Shown one piece after another: positions 9,889 through 18,429 of a DNA stretch of 64,000 nucleotides. The DNA is from Cordylochernes scorpioides. Lineage: Eukaryota > Arthropoda > Arachnida > Pseudoscorpiones > Chernetidae. A program made the translations under genes and the position numbers. The stretch covers positions 32,987,363 through 33,051,362 of the forward strand of contig CP092868.1 of NCBI GenBank assembly GCA_030710605.1, read 5' to 3'. Within the stretch, counting starts at the first letter, position 1. Every line of letters starts with the position of its first letter. The notes under the pieces are model-generated. The model made no database searches and was not told the DNA's origin. It saw only the letters and a program-made list of their open reading frames with translations.

Positions 9889-11063
9889 TGGCGGGAACGG
9901 CGAGGTGACCGACTGGACCCTCTAATAGGCGACGAATGTTGTCCGTTTCGGCCAGGGTATGGGGAAGGGCTTCGGTAACGTCTAAAATTATCCCTTGGCT
10001 CGTCGTCATTGAGCGCCGGGAATTTGGGACGGGATCCATAGAAGAACATTGGTTCTTGCCTCCCTTGGGAATATCCGTTTTCTCTTTCGTCATTCTGTCT
10101 CCTTCTGTCACGGCAGTAACGGGCGACATGGCCAGGGCGTCCGCAATGGAAGCAAATTGGTCTTCCCTCAATGGTCCGCCATTCATTTGTGTCCAGTCTT
10201 TCTCCCTGTTTCGGGTACCGAGCTCTGGGACGGGGAGTCTGGGGTGCGGCCGTCTCTCTTCTAGCGATTGGTGACGGCGTATAAGTTCGATATTGAGGGG
10301 AGCCTCTGGAAGGATTTGATATTGGAGCGAGGGTTTTATCAATTTCTTCCCTCACCATATCTTCAATGGTGGCGATTCTTGGTTCTTCTCGAGGAGCGGC
10401 CAAGGCCCGTTGCACCTCCTCGCGGACAATTTGTCTAATCATGGATGACAAATCTGTATTATCATTGCAGACATCAAGGGATGCTACATTGGGCAAGCGT
10501 TCGTACTTGGCGGGGGTCACACGCCGACGATGAAGCGCTTCAATGCGGCGGCACTCAGACACAAATTGATCCGTATTGTTTATGTCTCTTGGAAGAAGCG
10601 CCTGATAAAGTTCTTCCACTATTCCTTTCATGAGGTGGGAGATTTTATCCTCCTCGCTCATTTGGAGATCCACCTCTTTGCAGAGTCGTAGGACGTCTTG
10701 CATATAGAACTCGGTGCTTTCACCCTTTAACTGAGCCCGGATTTTAAGTTTTTTCTCGGCAAGCAGCCGCAGACTCTCACTTTTCCCAAATACACTCTCT
10801 AATTGAGTAGTAAACTCTTCCCAATTCCTGATGGTCTCCTCATTATTCTCAAACCATTTGAGGGCAGTTCCATTCAGGTAGAAGTAGACATTGGCAAGAC
10901 AGAGGGTTTCGTCCCAATGATTATGCTTTGCCACACGTTTGTAACCTCTTAACCAGGTAAGGGGATCTTCACCATCCTCCCCGGAGAACATGGATGGATT
11001 CCTTGGTAGGTGCTGAACAAAATAATTGCCCACCTGGGTAGCTTCCTCTATTTTCACGGTCAT
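9879..11063 (-). CDS. Element 2 Gag
   Basis: Gag polyprotein of about 394 residues. I start it at the ATG at 11063, the first in-frame ATG (MTVKIEE), because the same Met is kept in element 1. The frame is open further up to the LTR, but only non-ATG codons are available there. It has a capsid-like domain with GEDGEDPLTWLRGY and ALKWFENNEE, and one CX2CX4HX4C zinc knuckle (CFHCGRPGHVARYC) for RNA binding, followed by a basic RS-rich tail. The stop codon TAG directly follows a GGGAAAC heptamer that links it to pol. The ORF is intact. It would act in the cytoplasm as the particle shell. Confidence 0.93.
   Translation of the reverse strand: MTVKIEEATQVGNYFVQHLPRNPSMFSGEDGEDPLTWLRGYKRVAKHNHWDETLCLANVYFYLNGTALKWFENNEETIRNWEEFTTQLESVFGKSESLRLLAEKKLKIRAQLKGESTEFYMQDVLRLCKEVDLQMSEEDKISHLMKGIVEELYQALLPRDINNTDQFVSECRRIEALHRRRVTPAKYERLPNVASLDVCNDNTDLSSMIRQIVREEVQRALAAPREEPRIATIEDMVREEIDKTLAPISNPSRGSPQYRTYTPSPIARRETAAPQTPRPRARYPKQGERLDTNEWRTIEGRPICFHCGRPGHVARYCRDRRRQNDERENGYSQGRQEPMFFYGSRPKFPALNDDEPRDNFRRYRSPSPYPGRNGQHSSPIRGSSRSPRRSRQGN
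9882..9888 (-). promoter_or_regulatory. -1 ribosomal frameshift heptamer G-GGA-AAC (gag to pol)
   Basis: In the gag frame the codons are GGA AAC followed at once by TAG, preceded by G, so the heptamer fits X XXY YYZ exactly. Pol is open in the -1 frame from this point. Downstream, a GGAGGTGGGG tract and CCCTCCC (within about 65 nt) could pair to form the stimulatory structure. The same heptamer class is established for -1 frameshifting in some retroviruses. Confidence 0.85.
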
Positions 11064-11160
11064 CTCCTTGAGCTCTACACTATCTTCTTGTTTAACAGTT
11101 TCAGTCCTTCTTTTATGTCTGAAGGGATATCGGTCTTGACGATCCAGCTTCTCCACCAGT

Positions 11161-11389
11161 TGTAGCGTAGCAAAAAGGTAGAGTCGGTGATCCGCAAACG
11201 AAGAACGTTATTTTATTTACCAAACAAACCGAGATCAAAAGAAGAACAACCGAAAAATATATCAATTAATGAATACACGCCAAAGTATATATAGGAATAA
11301 AAAATACAACAAACACCTATGCAAAAATCAGGCATTAAAAATAAATTAAAATATTTACATAAAAATGATAAACCTAATTACTCGCTACA
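11161..11389 (-). repeat. 5' LTR of element 2
   Basis: Identical to 5964-6192. The internal sequence after it (minus strand) is AC followed by TGGTGGAGAAGCTGG, the probable primer binding site. Confidence 0.95.
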
Positions 11390-11484
11390 ATATAATAAAA
11401 CTAGCGGATGTACCCGGCTTCGCCCGGGTGTTACCCTAGTAATATAATATAAATGAGTTTTTAAAATTGTAAAAAAAAAAAAAA

Positions 11485-11555
11485 TTCATCGACCGGGAAT
11501 CGAACCCGGGCCGCCCACGTGGCAGGCGAGCATTCTACCACTGAACCACCGATGC
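11485..11555 (-). tRNA. tRNA-Gly(GCC)-like gene
   Basis: 71 nt, matching metazoan tRNA-Gly with anticodon GCC: box A-like GGTTCAGTGGTAGAATGC, anticodon arm CCTGCCAC, and a box B with GGTTCGATTCC. It is followed by a long T run, a pol III terminator. The first acceptor pair is mismatched (G1-A) and pair 7 is G-U, so it may be a pseudogene. It sits inside a Helitron-like repeat and a second copy is at 51325-51395. Confidence 0.8.
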
Positions 11556-11639
11556 TTATAAGAAATGGCCATATTTGGGTATTTATTCCATTCACAAAAG
11601 CAAACGATGACAGAATTGATTGTTGATGACTCTGATACA

Positions 11640-11959
11640 GTGGACCCTCGGTTTGCGAGCATAATCTGTTCCAGAGCCATGCTCGTACTCCAAAACGCTC
11701 GTAGTGCGAAACTAATTTTTTATTTTTAATAATTGATGCTACGAACAATTGCACAGTTTCCCACATTTTACATATTTCACGAATCTGATCTGAAGGGAGG
11801 GATCCCAGTGAATTTTCATCCATCACGATTACGGGCAACCATCACGAGTTGCTCGTAATGCGAAATTTCACTCGTAATCCGAGGTAAATTTTTCAAAATA
11901 TTTTGCTCGTACTGCGAAAAGCTCGTACTCCAAGGTGCTCGTAAACCGAGGGTCCACTG
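11640..11959. mobile_element. TA-flanked MITE (Tigger/pogo-like ends)
   Basis: Terminal inverted repeats CAGTGGACCCTCGGTTTGCG and the complement end in GGTCCACTG, flanked by TA on both sides. Internal sequence of about 320 bp repeats the motif GCTCGTA in both orientations and has no transposase ORF. Assignment to Tigger/pogo is by terminus style only. Confidence 0.75.
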
Positions 11960-11970
11960 TACTTGTATAT

Positions 11971-12306
11971 TGTTGCACCAGGTTGCGGCTTGGCAGACTC
12001 TTCAGCCTTGATTCTCTCCTGTGCTGGGTCTTGCATCTTACCAGAGCGTGTTTCAACCATCCTACAAATTTATAAAAGGGAATAATGAGATAAGTCTACT
12101 TTATGTAGCCACCCGAATAATTTATTTATTTTCTCACATCAAAGAGAGCAGTGAAGTCACAGTGTACCTAAATACAAATGATGATAATCTAAAAATAATC
12201 TGTTTTAAATAAATATCATAGAATATAAAAATAAATAAATATATAATTTAAATTTCAAATATATTAAAAATAATATAATAAATACGCCATTAATCATGAT
12301 GTAACA
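11971..12306 (-). repeat. 3' LTR of element 3
   Basis: Identical to 16828-17163. The last five pol codons and the stop (12290-12306) run into it. Confidence 0.95.
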
Positions 12307-15300
12307 CTTCCCCCTCTCCAGAGGTCGTCACGTCCTCGTGAGTTACCTCATCAATTCTCTCAAAATAGGGTTTGAGTCTTGAGACATGGACAATTAATGG
12401 GTCTTGGCCAGAATTATCTTTCGGCTCAATTAAGTAATTTACGTTAGACAGCTTTTTTAATATTCGATATGGGCCAAAATATTTTCTCAATAGTTTTTCG
12501 CATTTTCCGATTTTCCTGACTGGTGTCCAAACTGCCACTAAATGTCCTGGTTCATAGATTTTCTCATTGTGTTTTTTGTCATAGTTTCTTTTCATTCTTT
12601 CCTGAGTCTTCTCTGTGTTGTTAATGACTACCTGTCTCGTCCTTGCTATTTTATCTAAGTAGTTTTCTATATATTCGTCGTAATCGTCCATGTTACTGTC
12701 CGTTGGGATATTCTCGTCGTCTAAGAGGGACATGGGTTCCCTTCCAAACAACAGGAAAAATGGAGAGTAGCCTGTGGTTTCTTGAATCGTGGTATTATAC
12801 GCGTGGGTGATAAAAGGGAGGATTTCATCCCAGTTCTTTTGGTCTGTGTTCACATACATGCTGATCATATTGATTAAAGTTCTATTTAGCCGTTCCGTTA
12901 GTCCGTTAGTCTGGGGGTGGTAGCTCGTTGTGAAGCAGTGTTTCACTTTGCACATTTTCATTACCTCCTTCATCAAATTGCTAGTGAATTGTGAACCTCT
13001 ATCGCTAATAAGAAATCTTGGGGCCCCGTGACGTAAAATAATATGTTCGATTAAAAATGTAGAGACTTCTTTCACGGTTGCTTCTGATACTGCCTTTGTT
13101 TCAGCATACTTGGTATAATAATCAGTCAACACAATTATCCACTTCCTTCTTCTTTTCGTTGATGGCAAGGGGCCAACAAAGTCAATTCCGATTCTTTCAA
13201 AAGGGTAGTTAGCTGGGGGAATAGGTTGTAGAAGTCCAGAAGGCAAGTGATTTGAACCTTTCCGACTTTGGCAAAGATGGCACGTCTTTACAAATTCTGA
13301 AACATCTTTCAACATGGAAGGCCAATAGTATTTATTCTTCAATCGGTAAGTGGTTCTGGCGACGCCCAGATGGCCATTCAGCATATGGTTGTGGTATTCA
13401 CTCATGACTTCCTTCCTTCTCTTCTTTGGCACTACCAGCAACCATGCCCTACCTTCAGGATTTGGATTTTTCTTGTAGAGACACCCATTTTCTTCTTTGA
13501 AGTTCTGTGTAATTGAACGCTTGTTTCCACTAAGGTTCTCCTTAATATTCTCAATAAAATCATCCTTTTCGTCTATTATTTGATTCAGAAATAGTCTTTC
13601 ATAATCTTCGTCCCATTCGTTTTCAGGTAAGGGTCCTCTAGATAGACCATCAGCGTCCAGATGTTTTTTACCCGATTTATGTATGATTTCGAAATTATAT
13701 TCCTGAATCTTCAGTGCCCATCGTGCTAATCGGCCGGTCGGATCTTTCAGATTCTTAAGCCAGCATAGTGCGTGATGATCAGTTACGATTTTGAAGTGCC
13801 TTCCATATAGGTAGGGTCGTAACTTGGACATTGACCACACAACAGCTAGACATTCTTTTTCGGTAGTCGAATAATTTTGCTCAGGTTTGCTCAGTGTTCG
13901 ACTTAAATATGAGATAACTTTTTCTTTATCGCCGAACTTTTGGACTAATGTTGCACCCAGGCCGATGTTAGATGCGTCAGTATGAATGTAAGTAATTGCA
14001 TTCGGGTCAAAGTGCCCTAAGATTGGAGGATTTATCAATGCTACTTTAAGGGTTTGAAATGCTTTTTCTTGATTTTCTGTCCAGGTAAAAGGTGCATTCT
14101 TTTTTATAAGACTGGTTAATGGATCGGCAATTTTTGAAAAACCTTTGATAAATTTTCTATAATATGAGCACATTCCTAAAAATGATTGAACTTCTTTTAT
14201 CTTTTTGGGCCGAGGAAAATCTCTAATAGCCTTGATATTATGCTCCGCTGGTTTTATACCATGTTGATTAGTTATATGGCCAAGAATCTCCAGTTCTTCG
14301 AAAGCAAATTGGCATTTTTTGTTGTTCAATTTTAAATTAGCCTCGCGAAAACATTTTAAAACAGCTTCTATTCTTTTGAGATGTGTTGAAAAATCCGAGC
14401 TATAAATGATTACGTCATCTAGATAACATAAGCAAATTTGCCATCTAAGATTACCAAGCATATTTTCCATGTTCCTCTCAAATGTAGCAGGGGCATTGCA
14501 TAGACCAAAGGGCATTACGTTGAACTCATATAGGCCATGTGCTGTAGTGAAGGCTGTCTTTTCTTTATCTTTCTCCTCAACCTCTACTTGCCAATATCCT
14601 GATTTAAGGTCAATTGCTGAGAAGTATTTGGATCCTTGAAGTGTATCCAATACTTCATCAATTCTGGGAATTGGGTAAACATCCTTCACTGTTACATCAT
14701 TCAATTTTCTGTAGTCAACGCAAAATCTGTACTTACCATCTCGCTTCTTGACCAAGATTACAGGGAAGGACCATGGACTCGAGGATGGTCTAATTATGCC
14801 GTCTCTGAGCATTTCATCAATTTGTTCTTTTATGATTTCTCGCTCTTTCGCGCTTACCCTATACGGCTTGTGTTTGATCGGTTTCGCGCCTTCTGTATCG
14901 ATCCGATGTTTCGCTAAGTTGGATCTTCCTAATCCCGACGAAAACAAATCCTCGTACCTTTCCAAAACTTGTTTCAATTGCTCCTTTTCCGTATATGCTA
15001 AATTTTCGTTTATCTGAAATTGGGGTTCTTCATGCTCTTTTTGTTCACTTTCTTCCATAAGATTCACTTCGGCTGGCTGGCTTCCAAAGCACAATGTTTG
15101 GTTTTTTAATATTTTTAATGGTCGAGGGTAAGGGTTTGTTATCCAGATATATGTTTCCTTATTCACAACATTTATTAAGCTTCTCGCTAGTCGAAGTCCA
15201 TTTGTTTGAAACATTTTATGGTTCTCCTCGATGATGTATTCGCCATCCTCTGCTTCTACAAATGCATTAATCAATTTAATAGAAAGTTCTGGTATAATGG

Positions 15301-15679
15301 CATCCTTTGCACTTTTTATTTTCTTCTGTTGATATTTGATTACGTCACGATTTTCTGTCAAGTCATATTTGATTATTTCACGCTGACAATCAATTTTTGC
15401 GTTCATTTTCTTAAGAAAATCACGTCCAAGTATAAATATTCGCAAATGTGTTCTCATTATCACAAATTGATGTGTAATTGTTTTGTCATCAAATTTTATA
15501 TTTAAAATAATATTTCCTACGATATCTAATTCTTTGCCATCGGGTCCGGAGCACATTTTATCAGGATTTATTATTTCAAGACCTGTGTTAAGAGCTGTAC
15601 TAAGGTCGACCACTGAAAGATCGGCGCCTGTATCAATCAAAGCTTCGCATATACCGATTCTATCCACGTTAATGTTCAT
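12290..15679 (-). CDS. Element 3 Pol polyprotein (PR-RT-RNH-IN)
   Basis: 1129 residues counted from the first in-frame ATG (15679); by frameshift from gag the open frame starts at 15757-15763 and is uninterrupted. Protease LIDTGADLS with DTG at residues 16-18; RT with YLDD near 418-422; RNase H with YIHTDASNIG, TTEKECLA and TDHHAL, and ADGLSR at its end; integrase zinc domain around 758-800 (H-H-C-C, CHLCQSRK); integrase core with GIDFVGP near 831, ISDRGSQF near 892 and NGLTERLN near 927, a D-D-35-E arrangement; then a GPYRILKKL C-terminal module. All catalytic motifs look complete. No chromodomain is evident. Closest in style to element 2 and to the Gypsy-like elements common in invertebrates. 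Confidence 0.95.
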   Translation of the reverse strand: MNINVDRIGICEALIDTGADLSVVDLSTALNTGLEIINPDKMCSGPDGKELDIVGNIILNIKFDDKTITHQFVIMRTHLRIFILGRDFLKKMNAKIDCQREIIKYDLTENRDVIKYQQKKIKSAKDAIIPELSIKLINAFVEAEDGEYIIEENHKMFQTNGLRLARSLINVVNKETYIWITNPYPRPLKILKNQTLCFGSQPAEVNLMEESEQKEHEEPQFQINENLAYTEKEQLKQVLERYEDLFSSGLGRSNLAKHRIDTEGAKPIKHKPYRVSAKEREIIKEQIDEMLRDGIIRPSSSPWSFPVILVKKRDGKYRFCVDYRKLNDVTVKDVYPIPRIDEVLDTLQGSKYFSAIDLKSGYWQVEVEEKDKEKTAFTTAHGLYEFNVMPFGLCNAPATFERNMENMLGNLRWQICLCYLDDVIIYSSDFSTHLKRIEAVLKCFREANLKLNNKKCQFAFEELEILGHITNQHGIKPAEHNIKAIRDFPRPKKIKEVQSFLGMCSYYRKFIKGFSKIADPLTSLIKKNAPFTWTENQEKAFQTLKVALINPPILGHFDPNAITYIHTDASNIGLGATLVQKFGDKEKVISYLSRTLSKPEQNYSTTEKECLAVVWSMSKLRPYLYGRHFKIVTDHHALCWLKNLKDPTGRLARWALKIQEYNFEIIHKSGKKHLDADGLSRGPLPENEWDEDYERLFLNQIIDEKDDFIENIKENLSGNKRSITQNFKEENGCLYKKNPNPEGRAWLLVVPKKRRKEVMSEYHNHMLNGHLGVARTTYRLKNKYYWPSMLKDVSEFVKTCHLCQSRKGSNHLPSGLLQPIPPANYPFERIGIDFVGPLPSTKRRRKWIIVLTDYYTKYAETKAVSEATVKEVSTFLIEHIILRHGAPRFLISDRGSQFTSNLMKEVMKMCKVKHCFTTSYHPQTNGLTERLNRTLINMISMYVNTDQKNWDEILPFITHAYNTTIQETTGYSPFFLLFGREPMSLLDDENIPTDSNMDDYDEYIENYLDKIARTRQVVINNTEKTQERMKRNYDKKHNEKIYEPGHLVAVWTPVRKIGKCEKLLRKYFGPYRILKKLSNVNYLIEPKDNSGQDPLIVHVSRLKPYFERIDEVTHEDVTTSGEGEVLHHD

Positions 15680-15753
15680 TTTATATTTGGGGTCTAACTT
15701 TTTAATTCCATTTATGGTCGACTTGCTTTGATTGACGGACTCAGGCGCGATGT

Positions 15754-16917
15754 TTAGTTTAAATCTTCTAATGCAGCATATCTATTCCTTGTAGGGATAC
15801 TCGAGTACGGGCTATTACTTACGTCAGAGTAGAGCAGAGGTCTCGACTTCTGAGTTCCATTATCCATTCGGATTTCTTCTTCGACCTTGTCTTGTGTAAC
15901 TATGGGGTCCTCTTCCACAATTCTTACAAACCTGACTCTGCAATACCGCGCTACGTGTCCTGGCTTGTTACACTTGAAACATATTGGTCTCCCGTCTTCT
16001 GTCCTATTCCTATTTGCATTTGGATTCTTATTGTATGTTTTACTTGGGTAGACCGGTTTTGGCTCAGGATTGGGAGTGTAAGATCGTCTAGGGGCAGATA
16101 CCTGGGGCAGAGGCTTGTTCTGGTAATACCTCGGAGTGGGGGCCTGGGGCTTGGAGGTGTTCTGGTAGTACCTCGGAGCGGGGGCCTGGGGCTTGGAGGT
16201 GTTCTGATATGGTCTTCTGAACGACGTAGCATTCTTCCATTGCTCTTGATGATGGGGACGAGGAGAGCGTGGTCCATTATAAAGAGCTTTTGATTTTTCT
16301 GCACGTTCTTGGTAATTCTTTTCGAACAAATCCAGCTTTTTACAAATTTCTAGAAGTTCATTGGTATTTTTAGGAGGGTTTAGGTGAAGGGCAAAAGAGT
16401 ATTCTTTCTTTAACCCTCCAATAACCCAGTTTATTTTAGTCTCTTCTTCCATTTGGGGGTCGACCTTGTTGCACAGTACAAGGATATCCTCTGCGAACCT
16501 GATTGCAGGTTCATTCCACTGTTGTATCCTGTTTAATCTCATCCTCATTTCTTCTTTGTTGGCGTCTGAGGCAAAATCCTCAATTAGGCGGCTCTTGAAA
16601 TTTTCCCAGCTGGTGAAACTTACTTTGTGTAGGTTCAGCCAGGTTTTGGCGCTACCAATCATATTCATGGCAGCATAACGGGAGATAATGTAGTCTGCCC
16701 AATGGTACAGGAAGCCAATTTCTTCAAGAGATTCAATCCATGGGCGAGGGTCTTCTGTTCCATCATACTTGGGGATGTCGATGTTGGGATTCAGGACAAC
16801 TGGGTCGGAACTAGCATCTCTACCAATTGTTGCACCAGGTTGCGGCTTGGCAGACTCTTCAGCCTTGATTCTCTCCTGTGCTGGGTCTTGCATCTTACCA
16901 GAGCGTGTTTCAACCAT
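15754..16917 (-). CDS. Element 3 Gag (start codon within the LTR)
   Basis: 387 residues, intact. The ATG (16915-16917) lies inside the 5' LTR, so residues 1-30 (starting MVETRSGKM) are LTR-encoded, and the primer site region that follows encodes IGRDASS. A capsid-like region is followed by proline-rich tandem repeats of about 14-15 residues (YYQNTSKPQAP type, around residues 235-280) and a CX2CX4HX4C knuckle (CFKCNKPGHVARYC) near 315. Gag ends in EDLN and a TAA that directly follows the frameshift heptamer. A related LTR at 44524-44910 encodes a similar N-terminus (METRSGNM...), which supports this start. Confidence 0.92.
   Translation of the reverse strand: MVETRSGKMQDPAQERIKAEESAKPQPGATIGRDASSDPVVLNPNIDIPKYDGTEDPRPWIESLEEIGFLYHWADYIISRYAAMNMIGSAKTWLNLHKVSFTSWENFKSRLIEDFASDANKEEMRMRLNRIQQWNEPAIRFAEDILVLCNKVDPQMEEETKINWVIGGLKKEYSFALHLNPPKNTNELLEICKKLDLFEKNYQERAEKSKALYNGPRSPRPHHQEQWKNATSFRRPYQNTSKPQAPAPRYYQNTSKPQAPTPRYYQNKPLPQVSAPRRSYTPNPEPKPVYPSKTYNKNPNANRNRTEDGRPICFKCNKPGHVARYCRVRFVRIVEEDPIVTQDKVEEEIRMDNGTQKSRPLLYSDVSNSPYSSIPTRNRYAALEDLN
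15757..15763 (-). promoter_or_regulatory. -1 ribosomal frameshift heptamer T-TTA-AAC (gag to pol)
   Basis: The gag codons TTA AAC are followed immediately by TAA, with T before them, which exactly fits X XXY YYZ. Pol is open in the -1 frame from this point to its first ATG at 15679 and onward. This heptamer is one of the best-established -1 slippery sequences. Confidence 0.87.
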
Positions 16918-17163
16918 CCTACAAATTTATAAAAGGGAATAATGAGATAAGTCTACTTTATGTAGCCACCCGAATAATTTATTTATTTTCTCACATCAAA
17001 GAGAGCAGTGAAGTCACAGTGTACCTAAATACAAATGATGATAATCTAAAAATAATCTGTTTTAAATAAATATCATAGAATATAAAAATAAATAAATATA
17101 TAATTTAAATTTCAAATATATTAAAAATAATATAATAAATACGCCATTAATCATGATGTAACA
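16828..17163 (-). repeat. 5' LTR of element 3
   Basis: Identical to 11971-12306. It carries the Gag ATG and first 30 codons. Immediately downstream on the minus strand is AT followed by TGGTAGAGATGCTAG, the probable primer binding site, which is itself coding. Confidence 0.95.
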
Positions 17164-17319
17164 ATATTTTAAATAATATGAAATGTGAATGATATCTCGA
17201 GACTTCAAACTAAATTTAATAATTTCGTGAACTATTGTGGTATTTATAGAAAAGTGCCTACATCTATGGGATAGTATTTGTCCATATTGTTTCATATGTT
17301 ACTGATATATCAATGCATC

Positions 17320-17830
17320 AGTTTATGCTTTTTTTTGCTGTTTGGTTGTCATAGATTCTATTATAAGCCTTCGATATTTACTCTGGATATTGTCATAATA
17401 CACTATGGGTTGAGATAACTTAAATGTATGACCTGTTTCTTTTATGTGTTGAACTGTTAAAGATCTGAATTGCTGCTATTTATATTCCTATTATGTTCCG
17501 TCTCCTCTATAAATTTAGAACTACAGTTATTGCATGATATGGAGTAGATGGCTTCTTTTCTATTGAATGAGATATTTGATTCTTTGTTAATGGGTTTCTA
17601 ATCATATTGCCTAAATTTGGAGAATTATTGTACCTAGTTTTGATACTATATTTTCAAAGTGTTCTAGCTATGGATACTGATTGAAGGGAATATGAAATGA
17701 TACATAAGGCTTTATAATTTTCTGGCTTTTGATAATATATTAATAAAGGCATGCTGGCCGAAGAGATAAGGCCATACATCTCAAATCAAGGCTTTTCATA
17801 TATTAGGATTTCTCAGTCTCCATTTCAATT
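17320..17830 (-). pseudogene. Penelope-like element remnant (linker and GIY-YIG endonuclease)
   Basis: In overlapping minus-strand frames I read a decayed PLE C-terminus: a stretch with KYSIKTRYNNSPN..IRNPLTK (linker after RT), then IYSISCNNCSSKFIEET at about 17503-17556, matching the IY..C..C...YIG.T start of a GIY-YIG nuclease, then HIKETGHTFK (about 17420-17449) and a final conserved block YRRLIIESMTT (about 17345-17380). Several frame changes and stops make it non-functional. PLEs are the retroelements known to carry hammerhead ribozymes in their terminal repeats, so this remnant is relevant to the ribozyme-bearing palindromes downstream. RT itself is not visible. Confidence 0.72.
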
Positions 17831-18234
17831 CTTTTTTTATTTCAAAAAGGATGCATATTTTTATTATTAATAATTCACATTGTGATATATATTGAGTAGA
17901 TAAACTTTGTAATAATTATCTTGACAATATGTTTTTATCATAATATATTATCGAATATATATAACTCTACAGTCCTTACTGTAATAATAAAAATGAAAAT
18001 ATGAGAGGGCTTCATCAGTGATAAACATTCTCAGCGGTTTCATCAAATTAATATCAAGACCGCTCTATTTGATCGTTTTTCTTATATGTACCGTATTTAC
18101 AAAAATTCAGCTTATTAGTGCTTAGGAAACCTATGAACATAAGATTATAGATCTTAAGAGGCGCATATAAAAAATATAAAAATAATAAAATTATTCTGGT
18201 AACAGAGTGGAACAAATACCTACATTTTTATGAC
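17831..18234. other. Non-coding, repeat fragment only
   Basis: AT-rich. Positions about 18000-18066 are a diverged copy of the GGGAGGGCTTGGCTCATCAG-type dispersed repeat. Nothing else is recognised. Confidence 0.5.
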
Positions 18235-18239
18235 ATAGG

Positions 18240-18412
18240 TGTTATGTTGTTCGTTTACACTTTAATATCTTTAATAGTCTATGGAAATTTAATAAGACGC
18301 AGTAAACAAAACTTATTGTTTATTTATTAAGTTACATGCTAATTCTAAATGCTATTCGATGATGATGATAAATAGTTGGCGTTGCCAAACTAAAAGTTTA
18401 ATATACATTACA
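18240..18412 (-). repeat. 3' LTR of element 4
   Basis: 173 bp, ends TG...CA. It is identical to the 5' LTR over the R-U5 side (18240-18360) and differs in the segment 18361-18397. Confidence 0.9.
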
Positions 18413-18429
18413 TGTCCCCTCTTTAACCA

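Larger units (their letters stand above)
5964..11389 (-). mobile_element. Ty3/Gypsy LTR retrotransposon, element 2 (young, one nonsense codon)
   Basis: A structurally complete element of 5426 bp on the minus strand. The 229-bp LTRs are identical by eye and start and end with the perfect inverted repeat TGTAGCG/CGCTACA. The target duplication is ATAT (5960-5963, 11390-11393). Gag and pol lie in two frames joined by a -1 frameshift site. A polypurine tract (about 6193-6209) abuts the 3' LTR and a likely primer site, TGGTGGAGAAGCTGG, lies 2 nt inside the 5' LTR. Identical LTRs imply recent insertion, yet pol has one in-frame TAA. There is no env-like ORF between pol and the 3' LTR. Confidence 0.95.
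11401..11970 (-). mobile_element. Helitron-like repeat carrying tRNA-Gly, interrupted
   Basis: The minus strand ends in a GC-rich hairpin (CCCGGGCGAAGCCGGG) followed by a short tail and CTAG at 11401-11404, the classic Helitron 3' end. It carries tRNA-Gly at 11485-11555. The leader on the other side (GGCCATATTTGGG...) matches the repeats ending at 50956 and 51487. The unit is split by a TA-flanked MITE (11640-11959) and by Gypsy element 3, whose insertion displaces the last few bases to just after 17163. The 5' end does not show the usual TC. Confidence 0.7.
11971..17163 (-). mobile_element. Ty3/Gypsy LTR retrotransposon, element 3 (apparently intact)
   Basis: 5193 bp, minus strand. The 336-bp LTRs (11971-12306, 16828-17163) are identical by eye. 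The target duplication is ATAT (11967-11970, 17164-17167). Gag and pol are both uninterrupted and linked by a TTTAAAC frameshift site. The polypurine tract GGAGAGGGGGAAG abuts the 3' LTR. The Gag start codon is inside the 5' LTR and the pol stop codon is inside the 3' LTR, so coding sequence fills the element end to end. It is inserted in the Helitron-like repeat at 11401. This is the best candidate for an autonomous element in the window. Confidence 0.95.

Noticed and set aside
9785-10342. 185-codon ORF overlapping gag and pol of element 2
   Set aside because: A third frame across the gag end. It shows no retroviral domain, while gag and pol frames explain the sequence fully.
17740-17800. 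Hairpin GGCCGAAGAGATAAGGCC as a ribozyme
   Set aside because: Only one stem with no CTGANGA or cleavage triplet; it lies within the PLE remnant.
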